A DNA stretch of 5,721 nucleotides from Verrucomicrobiota bacterium (GTDB lineage: Bacteria; Verrucomicrobiota; Verrucomicrobiia; Limisphaerales; UBA9464), in contig JAFLEG010000146.1 of the NCBI GenBank assembly GCA_017302195.1, positions 2,755 to 8,475 on the forward strand, read 5' to 3'. Positions 1 to 5,719 of this stretch are shown here, piece after piece; the stretch's first letter is position 1; every line of letters begins with the position of its first letter. The position numbers were made by a program, and so were the translations under genes. A model generated the notes under the pieces. The model saw only the letters and a program-made list of their open reading frames with translations. It was not told where the DNA came from and made no database searches.

Positions 1-43
1 GCGCGCCGGGACCTCTCCCCGGGCCTCCTCCGCCCCCACCCTC

Positions 44-1303
44 GTGCCGCTGTCCGAGTTGAGCCCGGTCGAGCTCGCCCTGATGGATTACACGGCCTCT
101 CTGCTGGAGTTGTTTCGACGGGAATCGGGACGGCCCATTCCGCTCCTGGACACGGAGGATCTGGAACGGCGGATCGAGGCGATCATGACCAGGATGGCTG
201 AGTCGGCGGAGACCGGCCGGACTCTGCCGAAAGCCTCCCAGCCCAATCTGCTGATTGGGATTCTGGTGGCCTACGCTTCCGAGGCTGATTCGTTCACCGA
301 GCGATCGTCGGCCATGGTGCCGCTCCTGCTCCACGCCATCGTGGATGCCCTCGACGCCGTGTCCGGTCCCCCGGGAGACCGGCAGGGTGCGCCGGTGGAG
401 AACTGGAATGCCGACCGCATCGAGGAGGTGCTGAGTGTGGCGGGCGATCCCATGCGGCGGGAGGCGTTGGCGGCGGCGGATCGGTTTCGGACGGACCTCA
501 GCCCCCGCCTGATCGCCGCAGTGGAACGCGTGATGTCTCCGGATCCCGACCCGGATTCCGACGAGGATATCCTGTGGGTCCACGCCCTGTTCCTGCTGGC
601 GGCATGGCAGGAACCCGCCGCGGCGACCCTGGCGGCGCGCTTCTTCTCCGTGGATTCAGAGGCCTACCGGCGGCTTCCGGACAAGTTCGTCCTGGATTTC
701 AACTCCCAGTTGATGGCGTCGCTGCTGGGTGACAACCCGTCCCGGCTGCAGGAAATCGCCACGACCCCTGCCACGCACATCGCCCTCCGATGCGACGCGA
801 TCCGTGCGTTGGGATGCCTGGCGGCCTGGAACCGGATGGAACGCTCGTTCCTGGTGGAACACCTCCGCTCCCTCGTCAGGGGCGGACTGGTCCAGGAATT
901 CACCGATGAGTGGACCACCCTGGCGATCCTGGTCCTGAATGCCGGACTGCGGGAACTGGTCCCCGATCTGGAAACCGCCTGCCAGCAGGGATGGGTCCAT
1001 CCCGAGTTCGTTCGGTGGGAGACCCTGCGGCAGCTCGCCGACTCCCCGGACGACCGATGGCCGCAGTTCGTGCAGCTCTGGCCGCCTTGGAGCGACATTG
1101 CCGAGACTTCAAGCTGGCTGGACCAGGAGTCCGCGTCGGATCCCGACTCATTCGATCTGTCCAACGTTGAAGGCAATCCTCCGGTCCGCATGGGGCTTCC
1201 CGATGAGATCCCCGCCCCCTTCCGCGCCCCGGTTTCCGTCGGCCGGAATGATCCCTGCCCCTGCGGCAGCGGACGCAAATTCAAGAAGTGCTGCGGGGCC
1301 TGA
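44..1303 (+). CDS. DUF1186-type helical protein with C-terminal SEC-C zinc motif (5' end uncertain)
   Basis: Cellular role unknown. The last 21 residues form a textbook SEC-C motif: VGRNDPCPCGSGRKFKKCC, with Cys405, Cys407, Cys416 and Cys417 as the zinc ligands. This motif is known from the SecA C-terminus and as a tail on many unrelated proteins. Residues from about 120 to 340 are mostly helical and resemble DUF1186, with a series of helix pairs such as 'ALFLLAAWQEPAAATLAARFFS' split over repeats, then 'LRSLVRGGL'. DUF1186 proteins commonly carry a SEC-C tail. The N-terminal 110 residues are a separate, less recognisable helical part. No signal peptide or membrane segment is seen. The GTG at 44 is the first start codon in frame, but no in-frame stop precedes it in the window, so the gene may begin further left; an ATG at 83 is another option. 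No clear ribosome binding site precedes either. The family call is fairly secure; the start is not. Confidence 0.8.
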   Translation: MPLSELSPVELALMDYTASLLELFRRESGRPIPLLDTEDLERRIEAIMTRMAESAETGRTLPKASQPNLLIGILVAYASEADSFTERSSAMVPLLLHAIVDALDAVSGPPGDRQGAPVENWNADRIEEVLSVAGDPMRREALAAADRFRTDLSPRLIAAVERVMSPDPDPDSDEDILWVHALFLLAAWQEPAAATLAARFFSVDSEAYRRLPDKFVLDFNSQLMASLLGDNPSRLQEIATTPATHIALRCDAIRALGCLAAWNRMERSFLVEHLRSLVRGGLVQEFTDEWTTLAILVLNAGLRELVPDLETACQQGWVHPEFVRWETLRQLADSPDDRWPQFVQLWPPWSDIAETSSWLDQESASDPDSFDLSNVEGNPPVRMGLPDEIPAPFRAPVSVGRNDPCPCGSGRKFKKCCGA

Positions 1304-1305
1304 CC

Positions 1306-1338
1306 GGGGGGTGAGGTATCCCTCCCCTCCCCATTTTT
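1306..1338 (+). terminator. Candidate intrinsic terminator after the SEC-C gene
   Basis: Starting 3 bases after the TGA stop, GGGGGG (1306-1311), a bulged T and GAGG (1313-1316) can pair with CCTC (1321-1324) and CCCTCC (1325-1330). This gives a stem of about ten pairs, including one G-U, with a TATC loop. Two C's and an A then lead into five T's (1334-1338). The shape fits a Rho-independent terminator and would separate the first gene from the five genes downstream. The T tract is short and two C's intervene, so the strength is uncertain. Confidence 0.55.
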
Positions 1339-1406
1339 CGGATATGCCAGCCGCCTGCCTTCTGAAACTGTGAAGAAAACACCGCCCGCCGCCTTCCGAG
1401 AATCCC

Positions 1407-1766
1407 ATGAGTCAGGACGCCCTGGTCAGCATCCACCCCTATTTCAAGGTCCATCCCGGCAAGCTGGAAGCCGCCCGGGCGCTGCTGCCGGAGTTTGTCG
1501 CCCGCACGGCCTCGGAGCCCGACTGCCGCTACTATGAGTTCACGATCCATGAGGACGTGATCTTCTGCCGCGAGGGATACCACAGCGCCACTGCCGCGCT
1601 GGCCCATCTGGAGAATGTCGGCGACCTGCTCCAGCAGGTACTCGGGCTGGCCGACCTGATCCGGCTGGAAATCCACGGACCGGCGGCCGAGTTGGACCGC
1701 ATGCGCAGCCCGCTCGCCGCCTTTCAACCGGCGTGGTTCGTCTGGGAATGCGGGATGACCCGCTGA
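1407..1766 (+). CDS. ABM-domain (putative quinol monooxygenase-like) small protein
   Basis: A 119-residue protein of the antibiotic biosynthesis monooxygenase (ABM) superfamily, a dimeric alpha+beta barrel fold. The signature is seen in order: a first strand with 'HPYFKVHPGKLEAARALL' (residues 10-27), the 'EPDCRYYEF' segment (37-45) matching the family's 'EPGC..YE' pattern, a strand at 49-55, and a helix containing 'AHL' (66-68). Residues 88-119 form a C-terminal extension, 'HGPAAELDRMRSPLAAF' then 'WFVWECG', beyond the minimal domain. Some family members oxidise quinols without a cofactor and others are only stress- or metabolism-linked, so the substrate cannot be assigned. The protein is probably cytoplasmic, with no signal peptide. 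The ATG at 1407 fits the domain start; only a weak GAG lies upstream. It is the first gene of the closely packed set and lies 40 bases before the oxidoreductase, so co-transcription is likely. Confidence 0.8.
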   Translation: MSQDALVSIHPYFKVHPGKLEAARALLPEFVARTASEPDCRYYEFTIHEDVIFCREGYHSATAALAHLENVGDLLQQVLGLADLIRLEIHGPAAELDRMRSPLAAFQPAWFVWECGMTR

Positions 1767-1806
1767 ACCGCCCGGTCTCCACCCCTGATCTTCCGCACCG
1801 CCTCCC

Positions 1807-2832
1807 ATGAAACCCCTCAATGTCGGCGTCATCGGCCACGGCTGGGTCGCCTCGGCGCACATCCCGGCCATCAACGCCACCGGCAAGGCCCGGGTCACGG
1901 CCGTGTACTCGTCGCGTCCGCTGGACGACACCGAGCTGTCCGCAAAGTACGGCGGCGTCGTGAAGGGTTACAGCGATCTGGGCCGGATGCTGTCGGATCC
2001 CTCGATTGATGTGGTCACGATCTGCAGCTATCCGCAGGACCACGCCCGCCACACCATCGCCGCCGCCCGGGCGGGCAAGCACGTCATCATTGAGAAGCCG
2101 CTGGCGCTGAGCTGGCGTGACTGCCTCGCGATGGACCGCGCCATCCGGGAGGCCGGCGTGAAGAGCTGCGTGTGCTTCGAGTGCCGCTGGTCGAGCCAGT
2201 TCCTGGTCACCAAGGCAGTCATTGACCAGGGCCTGCTGGGCAGCCTGCATTACGGGGAGGTGGACTACTACCACGGCATCGGACCGTGGTACGGTCAGTT
2301 CCGCTGGAACACCCGCAAGGATGCCGGGGGCAGCGCGCTGCTCACCGCCGGATGCCACGCGCTGGACGCCCTGCTGCTCTGCCTCGGCAACGACGTGGCG
2401 GAAGTCACCAGCTACGACACCCGCTCTCGCAGCCGCATCTTCGAATCCTACGAGTACACCACCACCAGCGTGACGCTGCTCAAGTTCCAGGGCGGCCAGG
2501 TGGGCAAGTGTACGGCGGTGGTGGACTGTCTTCAGCCCTATTACTTCCACACCCATCTGGTGGGCAGCGAGGGCAGCCTGCTCGACCGCAAGTTTCACTC
2601 CAACAAACTGGCCACCAACCGCCACCAGTGGAGCGAGCTCTCCATGAAGATGCTGGATTCCGGGGATGTGAGCGATCACCCGTACCAGACTCAGTTCAAC
2701 GCCTTCTTCGCGGCGCTGGAGCGCGGGGAGGAAATGCCGCTCACCAGTTTCCGGGACGCGCTCAAGACCCACGAGATCCTCTTCGCAGCGGATAAGTCCG
2801 CGGCCACCGGCAAACCGGTAAAGCTGGCTTGA
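1807..2832 (+). CDS. Gfo/Idh/MocA family NAD(P)-dependent oxidoreductase
   Basis: A 341-residue protein of the usual family length. The N-terminal Rossmann fold starts at once with 'VGVIGHGWVASAHIPAI' (residues 6-22), containing the GxGxxA dinucleotide-binding pattern at Gly10-Gly12-Ala15. The conserved 'EKP' is at 96-98; Lys97 is the usual catalytic or cofactor-contacting lysine. The C-terminal alpha/beta domain carries 'GGSALLTAGCHALD' (174-187), matching the family's GGxxLxDxGxHxxD motif, with His184 as the likely catalytic residue and Thr180 where Asp is common. The family oxidises or reduces sugars, inositols and their derivatives using NAD(P); the exact substrate cannot be read from the sequence. 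It is cytoplasmic, with no export signal. The ATG at 1807 sits directly ahead of the Rossmann strand, without an evident Shine-Dalgarno sequence. Placement before a PIG-L deacetylase and a NagB-like protein suggests a sugar or amino-sugar substrate, which is inference. Confidence 0.93.
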   Translation: MKPLNVGVIGHGWVASAHIPAINATGKARVTAVYSSRPLDDTELSAKYGGVVKGYSDLGRMLSDPSIDVVTICSYPQDHARHTIAAARAGKHVIIEKPLALSWRDCLAMDRAIREAGVKSCVCFECRWSSQFLVTKAVIDQGLLGSLHYGEVDYYHGIGPWYGQFRWNTRKDAGGSALLTAGCHALDALLLCLGNDVAEVTSYDTRSRSRIFESYEYTTTSVTLLKFQGGQVGKCTAVVDCLQPYYFHTHLVGSEGSLLDRKFHSNKLATNRHQWSELSMKMLDSGDVSDHPYQTQFNAFFAALERGEEMPLTSFRDALKTHEILFAADKSAATGKPVKLA

Positions 2833-2863
2833 GTTGCGGGCGTATTTTCGATTCGATCCCATC

Positions 2864-3547
2864 ATGAAATCCGCCCTCGCCCTCTCCACCCTGCTCTCCA
2901 CCGTGGCGGCGCAGGCCGCCAGCCTCGCCTTCTGGGACTTCAACAACGACACCCTGATTCCCTCCACCGGAGCCGGCACCCTGGCGCCCATCGGCGGGGT
3001 GTCCTCGTTCTTCGGCTTTGGCAACGGTCCCAGCGACCCCAACGGGCCCCCGGACCGCAACTGGGGCTTCAGCAGCCTGCCGGTCCAGGGCACGGCCTCC
3101 GGCACGGCGGGCATCGAGGGGGCGGTGTCCACTGCGGGCTACCAGTCCATCCAGTTGAGCTTCGACATCAAGGCCCAGTTCAGCGCCAGCAAGTACTACG
3201 AGGTGCTCTACAGCGTGGACAACGGCGGGGCCTGGAGCTCCGCCGGGACCTTCGGCGTCGCCGCTGAGGATGTTTGGCAGACGCAGACCGTGGACCTTTC
3301 CGCGCTGGATGCCGCGGTGAACAACAATGCCGGATTCCAGTTTCAGTTGGTGGCCGTGTTCAAGCCGGGGACCGACCAGTACGCCGGCATGAATGACCTG
3401 CCGGGCAGCTATGGCACCTTCGGTCCGGTGACGGACGCCGTGAACGTGACCGGACTGCTCATCCCAGAGCCGGGCTCCTGGGCTCTGCTCTCGCTGTGCG
3501 CCCTGGGGGCGGTGGGATACCGCCTCCGCCGCCGCGGCGAGGCCTGA
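2864..3547 (+). CDS. Exported PEP-CTERM sorting domain protein
   Basis: A 227-residue exported protein. The N-terminus is a signal peptide: Lys2, a hydrophobic stretch of about 13 residues, then a probable cut after 'AQA' near residue 18. The C-terminus is a PEP-CTERM sorting signal: 'PEPGSW' (201-206), a hydrophobic span to about 219, then Arg222-Arg224. In known systems such signals are recognised by an exosortase in the inner membrane, and the protein is delivered to the surface or an exopolysaccharide matrix. The middle is rich in Gly, Ser, Asn and aromatic residues, lacks cysteines, and alternates strand-like segments ('SIQLSFDIKAQF', 'KYYEVLYSVDNGG', 'FQFQLVAVF'), suggesting a beta-sandwich; no catalytic motif is recognised. 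The ATG at 2864 is preferred over an in-frame TTG at 2834, because the TTG would put ten extra residues, including Arg and Asp, before the signal peptide. It starts 31 bases after the oxidoreductase. Confidence 0.85.
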   Translation: MKSALALSTLLSTVAAQAASLAFWDFNNDTLIPSTGAGTLAPIGGVSSFFGFGNGPSDPNGPPDRNWGFSSLPVQGTASGTAGIEGAVSTAGYQSIQLSFDIKAQFSASKYYEVLYSVDNGGAWSSAGTFGVAAEDVWQTQTVDLSALDAAVNNNAGFQFQLVAVFKPGTDQYAGMNDLPGSYGTFGPVTDAVNVTGLLIPEPGSWALLSLCALGAVGYRLRRRGEA

Positions 3548-3552
3548 ACCCC

Positions 3553-3556
3553 GGAG
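3553..3556 (+). promoter_or_regulatory. Ribosome binding site GGAG of the PIG-L gene
   Basis: GGAG ends 8 bases before the ATG at 3565. It is the only convincing Shine-Dalgarno sequence among the starts in this window, and it decides the start in favour of 3565 over an earlier in-frame codon at 3496. Confidence 0.5.
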
Positions 3557-3564
3557 CGCGCCGC

Positions 3565-4317
3565 ATGCCCGCCGTTCTCGCCCTGGTCGCGCATCCGGAC
3601 GACATCGAGTTCTACTTCGCCGGCACCCTGCTCCGCCTGAAGGCCGCCGGCTGGGAGCTGCATTACTGCAACATTTCCTCCGGCAATCTGGGCAGCCTCA
3701 CGCTCTCGGCCGCCGAGACCCGGCGGGTGCGCGAGGCGGAATCCCGGGAGGCCGCCGCCCTGCTCGGGGCGACCTGGCACGCGCCCTTCTGCGACGACCT
3801 GGAGATCCTGTACACCGTCCCCAACCTCCGCCGCGCCGCCGCCATCGTGCGCGCGGCGCAACCCAGGATCCTGCTCACGCATCCGCCGGTGGACTACATG
3901 GACGACCATGTGATCGCCGGCCGTCTGGCGGTGACGGCGGCCTTTGCCCGGGGCATGCCCAATTTCTGGACCGAGCCCGGCCACGCCCATGTGGATCACG
4001 ACGTCACCGTGTACCACGCCATGCCCCACGGCCTGGTCACGCCGCTGCGCGAACCGGTGATGCCGGACCTCTTCGTGGACACCACGGCGGTGCATGACAC
4101 CAAGCGGTCCGCGCTGGCCTGTCATCGCAGCCAGAAGGAATGGCTCGACCAGTCGCAGGGCATGGACAGCTACCTGGCCACCCTCGATGACCTGTCCCGC
4201 CGCGTGGGGCGCCTCTCCGGCCGCTTCGAGCATGCCGAGGGCTGGCGCCGGCACCTTCACCTCGGCTTCAGCGCCCGCGATGATGATCCGTTGTCCGAAG
4301 CCCTGGCCGGGGGATGA
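3565..4317 (+). CDS. PIG-L (LmbE-like) family zinc deacetylase
   Basis: A 250-residue protein of the PIG-L/LmbE family, zinc-dependent hydrolases that remove N-acetyl groups from sugars, as in GlcNAc-phosphatidylinositol, mycothiol and bacillithiol synthesis. The signature 'AHPDDIEF' is at residues 9-16, with His10 and Asp13 as metal ligands and Asp12 the probable catalytic base. The second motif, 'LLTHPPVDYMDDH' (103-115), supplies His115 as the third ligand. A His-rich part follows ('YHAMPHG', 150-156), then 'CHRSQKEWLDQSQGMDSY' (186-203) and 'RRHLHLGF' near the end. No signal peptide is seen, so a cytoplasmic location is likely. An in-frame start at 3496 would add 23 Pro/Arg/Gly-rich residues and overlap the previous gene; the ATG at 3565 puts the first strand directly before the metal motif and has a GGAG site. 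It begins 17 bases after the PEP-CTERM gene. The adjacent NagB-like gene suggests an N-acetylated amino sugar as substrate, which is inference. Confidence 0.92.
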   Translation: MPAVLALVAHPDDIEFYFAGTLLRLKAAGWELHYCNISSGNLGSLTLSAAETRRVREAESREAAALLGATWHAPFCDDLEILYTVPNLRRAAAIVRAAQPRILLTHPPVDYMDDHVIAGRLAVTAAFARGMPNFWTEPGHAHVDHDVTVYHAMPHGLVTPLREPVMPDLFVDTTAVHDTKRSALACHRSQKEWLDQSQGMDSYLATLDDLSRRVGRLSGRFEHAEGWRRHLHLGFSARDDDPLSEALAGG

Positions 4318-4424
4318 GGAAGTTTTCAGTGGCCAGTTTTCAGTTTTCAGTTGGAGAGACATGCCCCACCGCGAATGGGGTTGTGCTTCCGCTGAAAACT
4401 GAAAACTAGTAACTGAAAACTTCC
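4318..4424. repeat. Long imperfect palindrome made of 7-base AGTTTTC / GAAAACT units
   Basis: The arms 4318-4351 and 4391-4424 are inverted copies matching at 30 of 34 positions. Both arms are built in exact 7-base phase. The left arm reads AGTTTTC, AGTGGCC, AGTTTTC, AGTTTTC (4321-4348); the right arm reads GAAAACT, GAAAACT, AGTAACT, GAAAACT (4394-4421). The outer ends are GGAAG and CTTCC. The 39-base centre holds a second small hairpin, CCCCA (4364-4368) with TGGGG (4376-4380). The AT-rich arms contrast with the GC-rich genes on either side. The element begins one base after the PIG-L stop and ends 6 bases before the next ATG. It resembles dispersed palindromic intergenic repeats (REP or MITE-like). 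No target duplication flanks it, and there is no terminal T tract as in a standard terminator. Confidence 0.9.
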
Positions 4425-4430
4425 CAAGCC

Positions 4431-5369
4431 ATGCCCCGAAAACTCAGCGCCATCGCCCCCGACTGGTGGGACTACACCACCCTCGACTCCGAGCTCATCG
4501 CCGACGCGGCCAAGCTGACGCCTGAGAAGCTGCTGCGGCTGTCGCGCCCGGGCTTCCAGGTCCGGCTCTACGACACGCTGGAGGACTTCTACCTCGCCGA
4601 GGCCCTCGAATACATTGAGGCCTGGCGTCAGGCGACCCCGGACAATCCGGTCGGCATCTGCGGTCCCATCGGCCCCACCGAGCAGCTCCCGCTGGTGGCC
4701 CGGCTGGTCAATGCGCTGGGTCTGAACCTGGGATCCGCCCACTTCTGGGGCATGGATGAATGGTTCGATGCGGCGACCGGACGCGAGGTGCCGGTGACCC
4801 ATCCGCTGAGCTTCGAACGCGCGGACCGCGAGCTCTGCTTCCACCGGATCGAGCGGCGGCTGCGCATGCCCGAGGCCCACCTCCATTTTCCCAAGGGGGA
4901 CACCACCGCCTACCGCGCCTCGTGGGCGTCCGGCGTGCGCTGCGCGGTCATGCAGGGCGGGCAGGGCGACATCAAGCACTGGGCGTTCAACGATCCGCTG
5001 CCGCGGCGCGGGCGCTGGAAGCACGAGCCGCCGCCGCCCGCGGAGTACCGCAAGCTCGCCACCCGGGTGGTGGAGCTGCATCCGCTCACCCTCGCCCAGA
5101 ACGCCCGGACCAGCGGCGGCGGCAACATCACGATGGTGCCGGCCCAGGCCATCACCGTCGGTCCGGTCGAAACCTGGAAGGCGGACCGCGTGTCCATCTG
5201 GCATGCCGGCACCCACGACAACCCCCTGGGCCAGCGCCTCACCGCGCTGATGATCTCCCAGGGCCTCGCCGACAGCGCCGTGCCCATGTCCCTGCTGGCA
5301 GATCACCCGGACGTTCGCTTCCACTACTACCGCGGGGGCCTCGGCCGCTGCGCGGTGGAGATGCATTGA
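4431..5369 (+). CDS. Glucosamine-6-phosphate deaminase (NagB)-like protein with altered active site
   Basis: A 312-residue protein of the NagB / 6-phosphogluconolactonase superfamily; E. coli NagB has 266 residues. NagB landmarks appear in order: a glycine-rich loop 'GICGPIGPTEQLP' (75-87), 'GMDEW' (107-111) matching NagB 'NMDEY' with catalytic Asp72, 'HPLSF' (124-128) matching 'HPESY', 'GGQGDIKHWAFNDP' (176-189) matching 'GGVGNDGHIAFNEP', 'QNAR' (223-226) matching the Arg172 region, and 'AITVG' (240-244). His143 is kept as His183, but Asp141 aligns with Ile181, Glu148 with Asp188 and Lys208 with Asp263. Conventional GlcN-6-P deamination is therefore uncertain; an amino-sugar deaminase or isomerase of another specificity is plausible. 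About 45 extra N-terminal residues precede the core. The ATG at 4431 is the first possible start after an in-frame TAA at 4410, and no Shine-Dalgarno sequence precedes it. It lies just after the palindromic repeat and follows the PIG-L gene. Confidence 0.85.
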   Translation: MPRKLSAIAPDWWDYTTLDSELIADAAKLTPEKLLRLSRPGFQVRLYDTLEDFYLAEALEYIEAWRQATPDNPVGICGPIGPTEQLPLVARLVNALGLNLGSAHFWGMDEWFDAATGREVPVTHPLSFERADRELCFHRIERRLRMPEAHLHFPKGDTTAYRASWASGVRCAVMQGGQGDIKHWAFNDPLPRRGRWKHEPPPPAEYRKLATRVVELHPLTLAQNARTSGGGNITMVPAQAITVGPVETWKADRVSIWHAGTHDNPLGQRLTALMISQGLADSAVPMSLLADHPDVRFHYYRGGLGRCAVEMH

Positions 5370-5381
5370 GGCATGGGCGGA

Positions 5382-5397
5382 TTGGGGAGTTGGGGAG
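5382..5397. repeat. Two tandem copies of TTGGGGAG
   Basis: TTGGGGAG at 5382-5389 is followed directly by an identical copy at 5390-5397, starting 12 bases after the stop of the NagB-like gene. With only two copies this may be a remnant of a longer array or chance. Confidence 0.6.
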
Positions 5398-5416
5398 CGT
5401 GCGCCTCTGGCGTGCG

Positions 5417-5439
5417 GAACCGGACGTCCCGCCCGGTTC
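5417..5439 (+). terminator. Hairpin after the NagB-like gene, weak terminator candidate
   Basis: GAACCGG (5417-5423) pairs perfectly with CCGGTTC (5433-5439) around a 9-base loop, 47 bases past the stop of the last gene in the cluster. The following bases (TTCG) give no real T tract, so it may be a weak terminator, an mRNA 3' end stabiliser or part of the larger inverted repeat covering this area. Confidence 0.3.
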
Positions 5440-5620
5440 TTCGTCCACTGACATCATTCCCTGGGCATGGCTGCGAGGTGAGGCACGGAAGCCGAACCGT
5501 CCACAAGGGTCTGGGCGGGACGCCCGGACCAACACGCGGGACGCATGTCCTCCCCATCCAAACGCCGATGGTGCGCCCCACAGAGGCACCGAGGCGGGTG
5601 CATCCTGGCACTGCCCCCGA

Positions 5621-5719
5621 TCAGTGGGTGGTCCAGAGTTCTTCCCAGTGGAGGTTGTGACGGGCCTCGGTCAATGCCCCCAGATTTCTCATCCCCGTGG
5701 CCGTCCAAAATTGCCCCGG
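5621..5719 (-). CDS. Possible C-terminal fragment of an unrecognised protein, cut by the right window edge
   Basis: On the minus strand a frame is open from the right edge and stops at TGA (5623-5621). Its visible 32 residues include 'TGMRNLGALTEARHNLHW' and end in 'EELWTTH', a balanced, protein-like composition unlike the Arg/Pro-rich noise of neighbouring frames. About three quarters of codons end in G or C, as in the real genes here. The Met at 5692 could be internal or a start; the upstream part, 'PGQFWTATG', suggests the frame continues beyond the window. If real, the gene converges on the cluster from the right. No family is recognised. The evidence is composition only, and another minus-strand frame is also open over this stretch. 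Confidence 0.3.
   Translation of the reverse strand, partial: PGQFWTATGMRNLGALTEARHNLHWEELWTTH

Larger units (their letters stand above)
5370..5620. other. Intergenic stretch without a supportable gene
   Basis: No reading frame here has a recognisable protein, family motif or plausible start. The frames that stay open on both strands read as Arg/Pro/Gly-rich noise typical of GC-rich non-coding DNA. It contains a tandem octamer, a hairpin, and a longer inverted repeat (5420-5434 with 5513-5527, 14 of 15 matching). A small hairpin, GCACC (5586-5590) with GGTGC (5597-5601), lies close to the stop of the possible gene on the minus strand. No tRNA or other known RNA was recognised. Confidence 0.6.

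Noticed and set aside
1339..1406. A sigma-70 type promoter before the five-gene set
   Set aside because: The stretch is somewhat less GC-rich, but I could not find a -35/-10 pair with sensible spacing that I would defend.
1540..3132. A 530-residue open frame on the minus strand across the ABM, oxidoreductase and PEP-CTERM genes
   Set aside because: It lies opposite three well-supported genes, has no family motif, and is rich in Arg, Ala, Gly and His as expected for the antisense of GC-rich coding DNA.
3409..4362. A 317-residue minus-strand open frame opposite the PIG-L gene
   Set aside because: It is antisense to a gene with clear zinc-binding motifs, and its N-terminus is a translation of the palindromic repeat, a common source of false gene calls.
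4318..4424. Standard Rho-independent terminator for the PIG-L gene
   Set aside because: The palindrome is far longer than a usual terminator stem, its arms are internally repeated, and no T tract follows the right arm, which ends in CTTCC.
4360..4437. CATGCCCC repeated at 4360-4367 and 4430-4437 as a possible insertion-site duplication
   Set aside because: The first copy is inside the element and not at its border, and similar ATGCCCC strings occur elsewhere in this GC-rich window (for example at 4021), so chance is sufficient.
4347..5366. A 339-residue minus-strand open frame opposite the NagB-like gene
   Set aside because: It spans almost exactly the NagB-like gene in antisense and shows no recognisable protein features; the + strand carries the NagB motifs.
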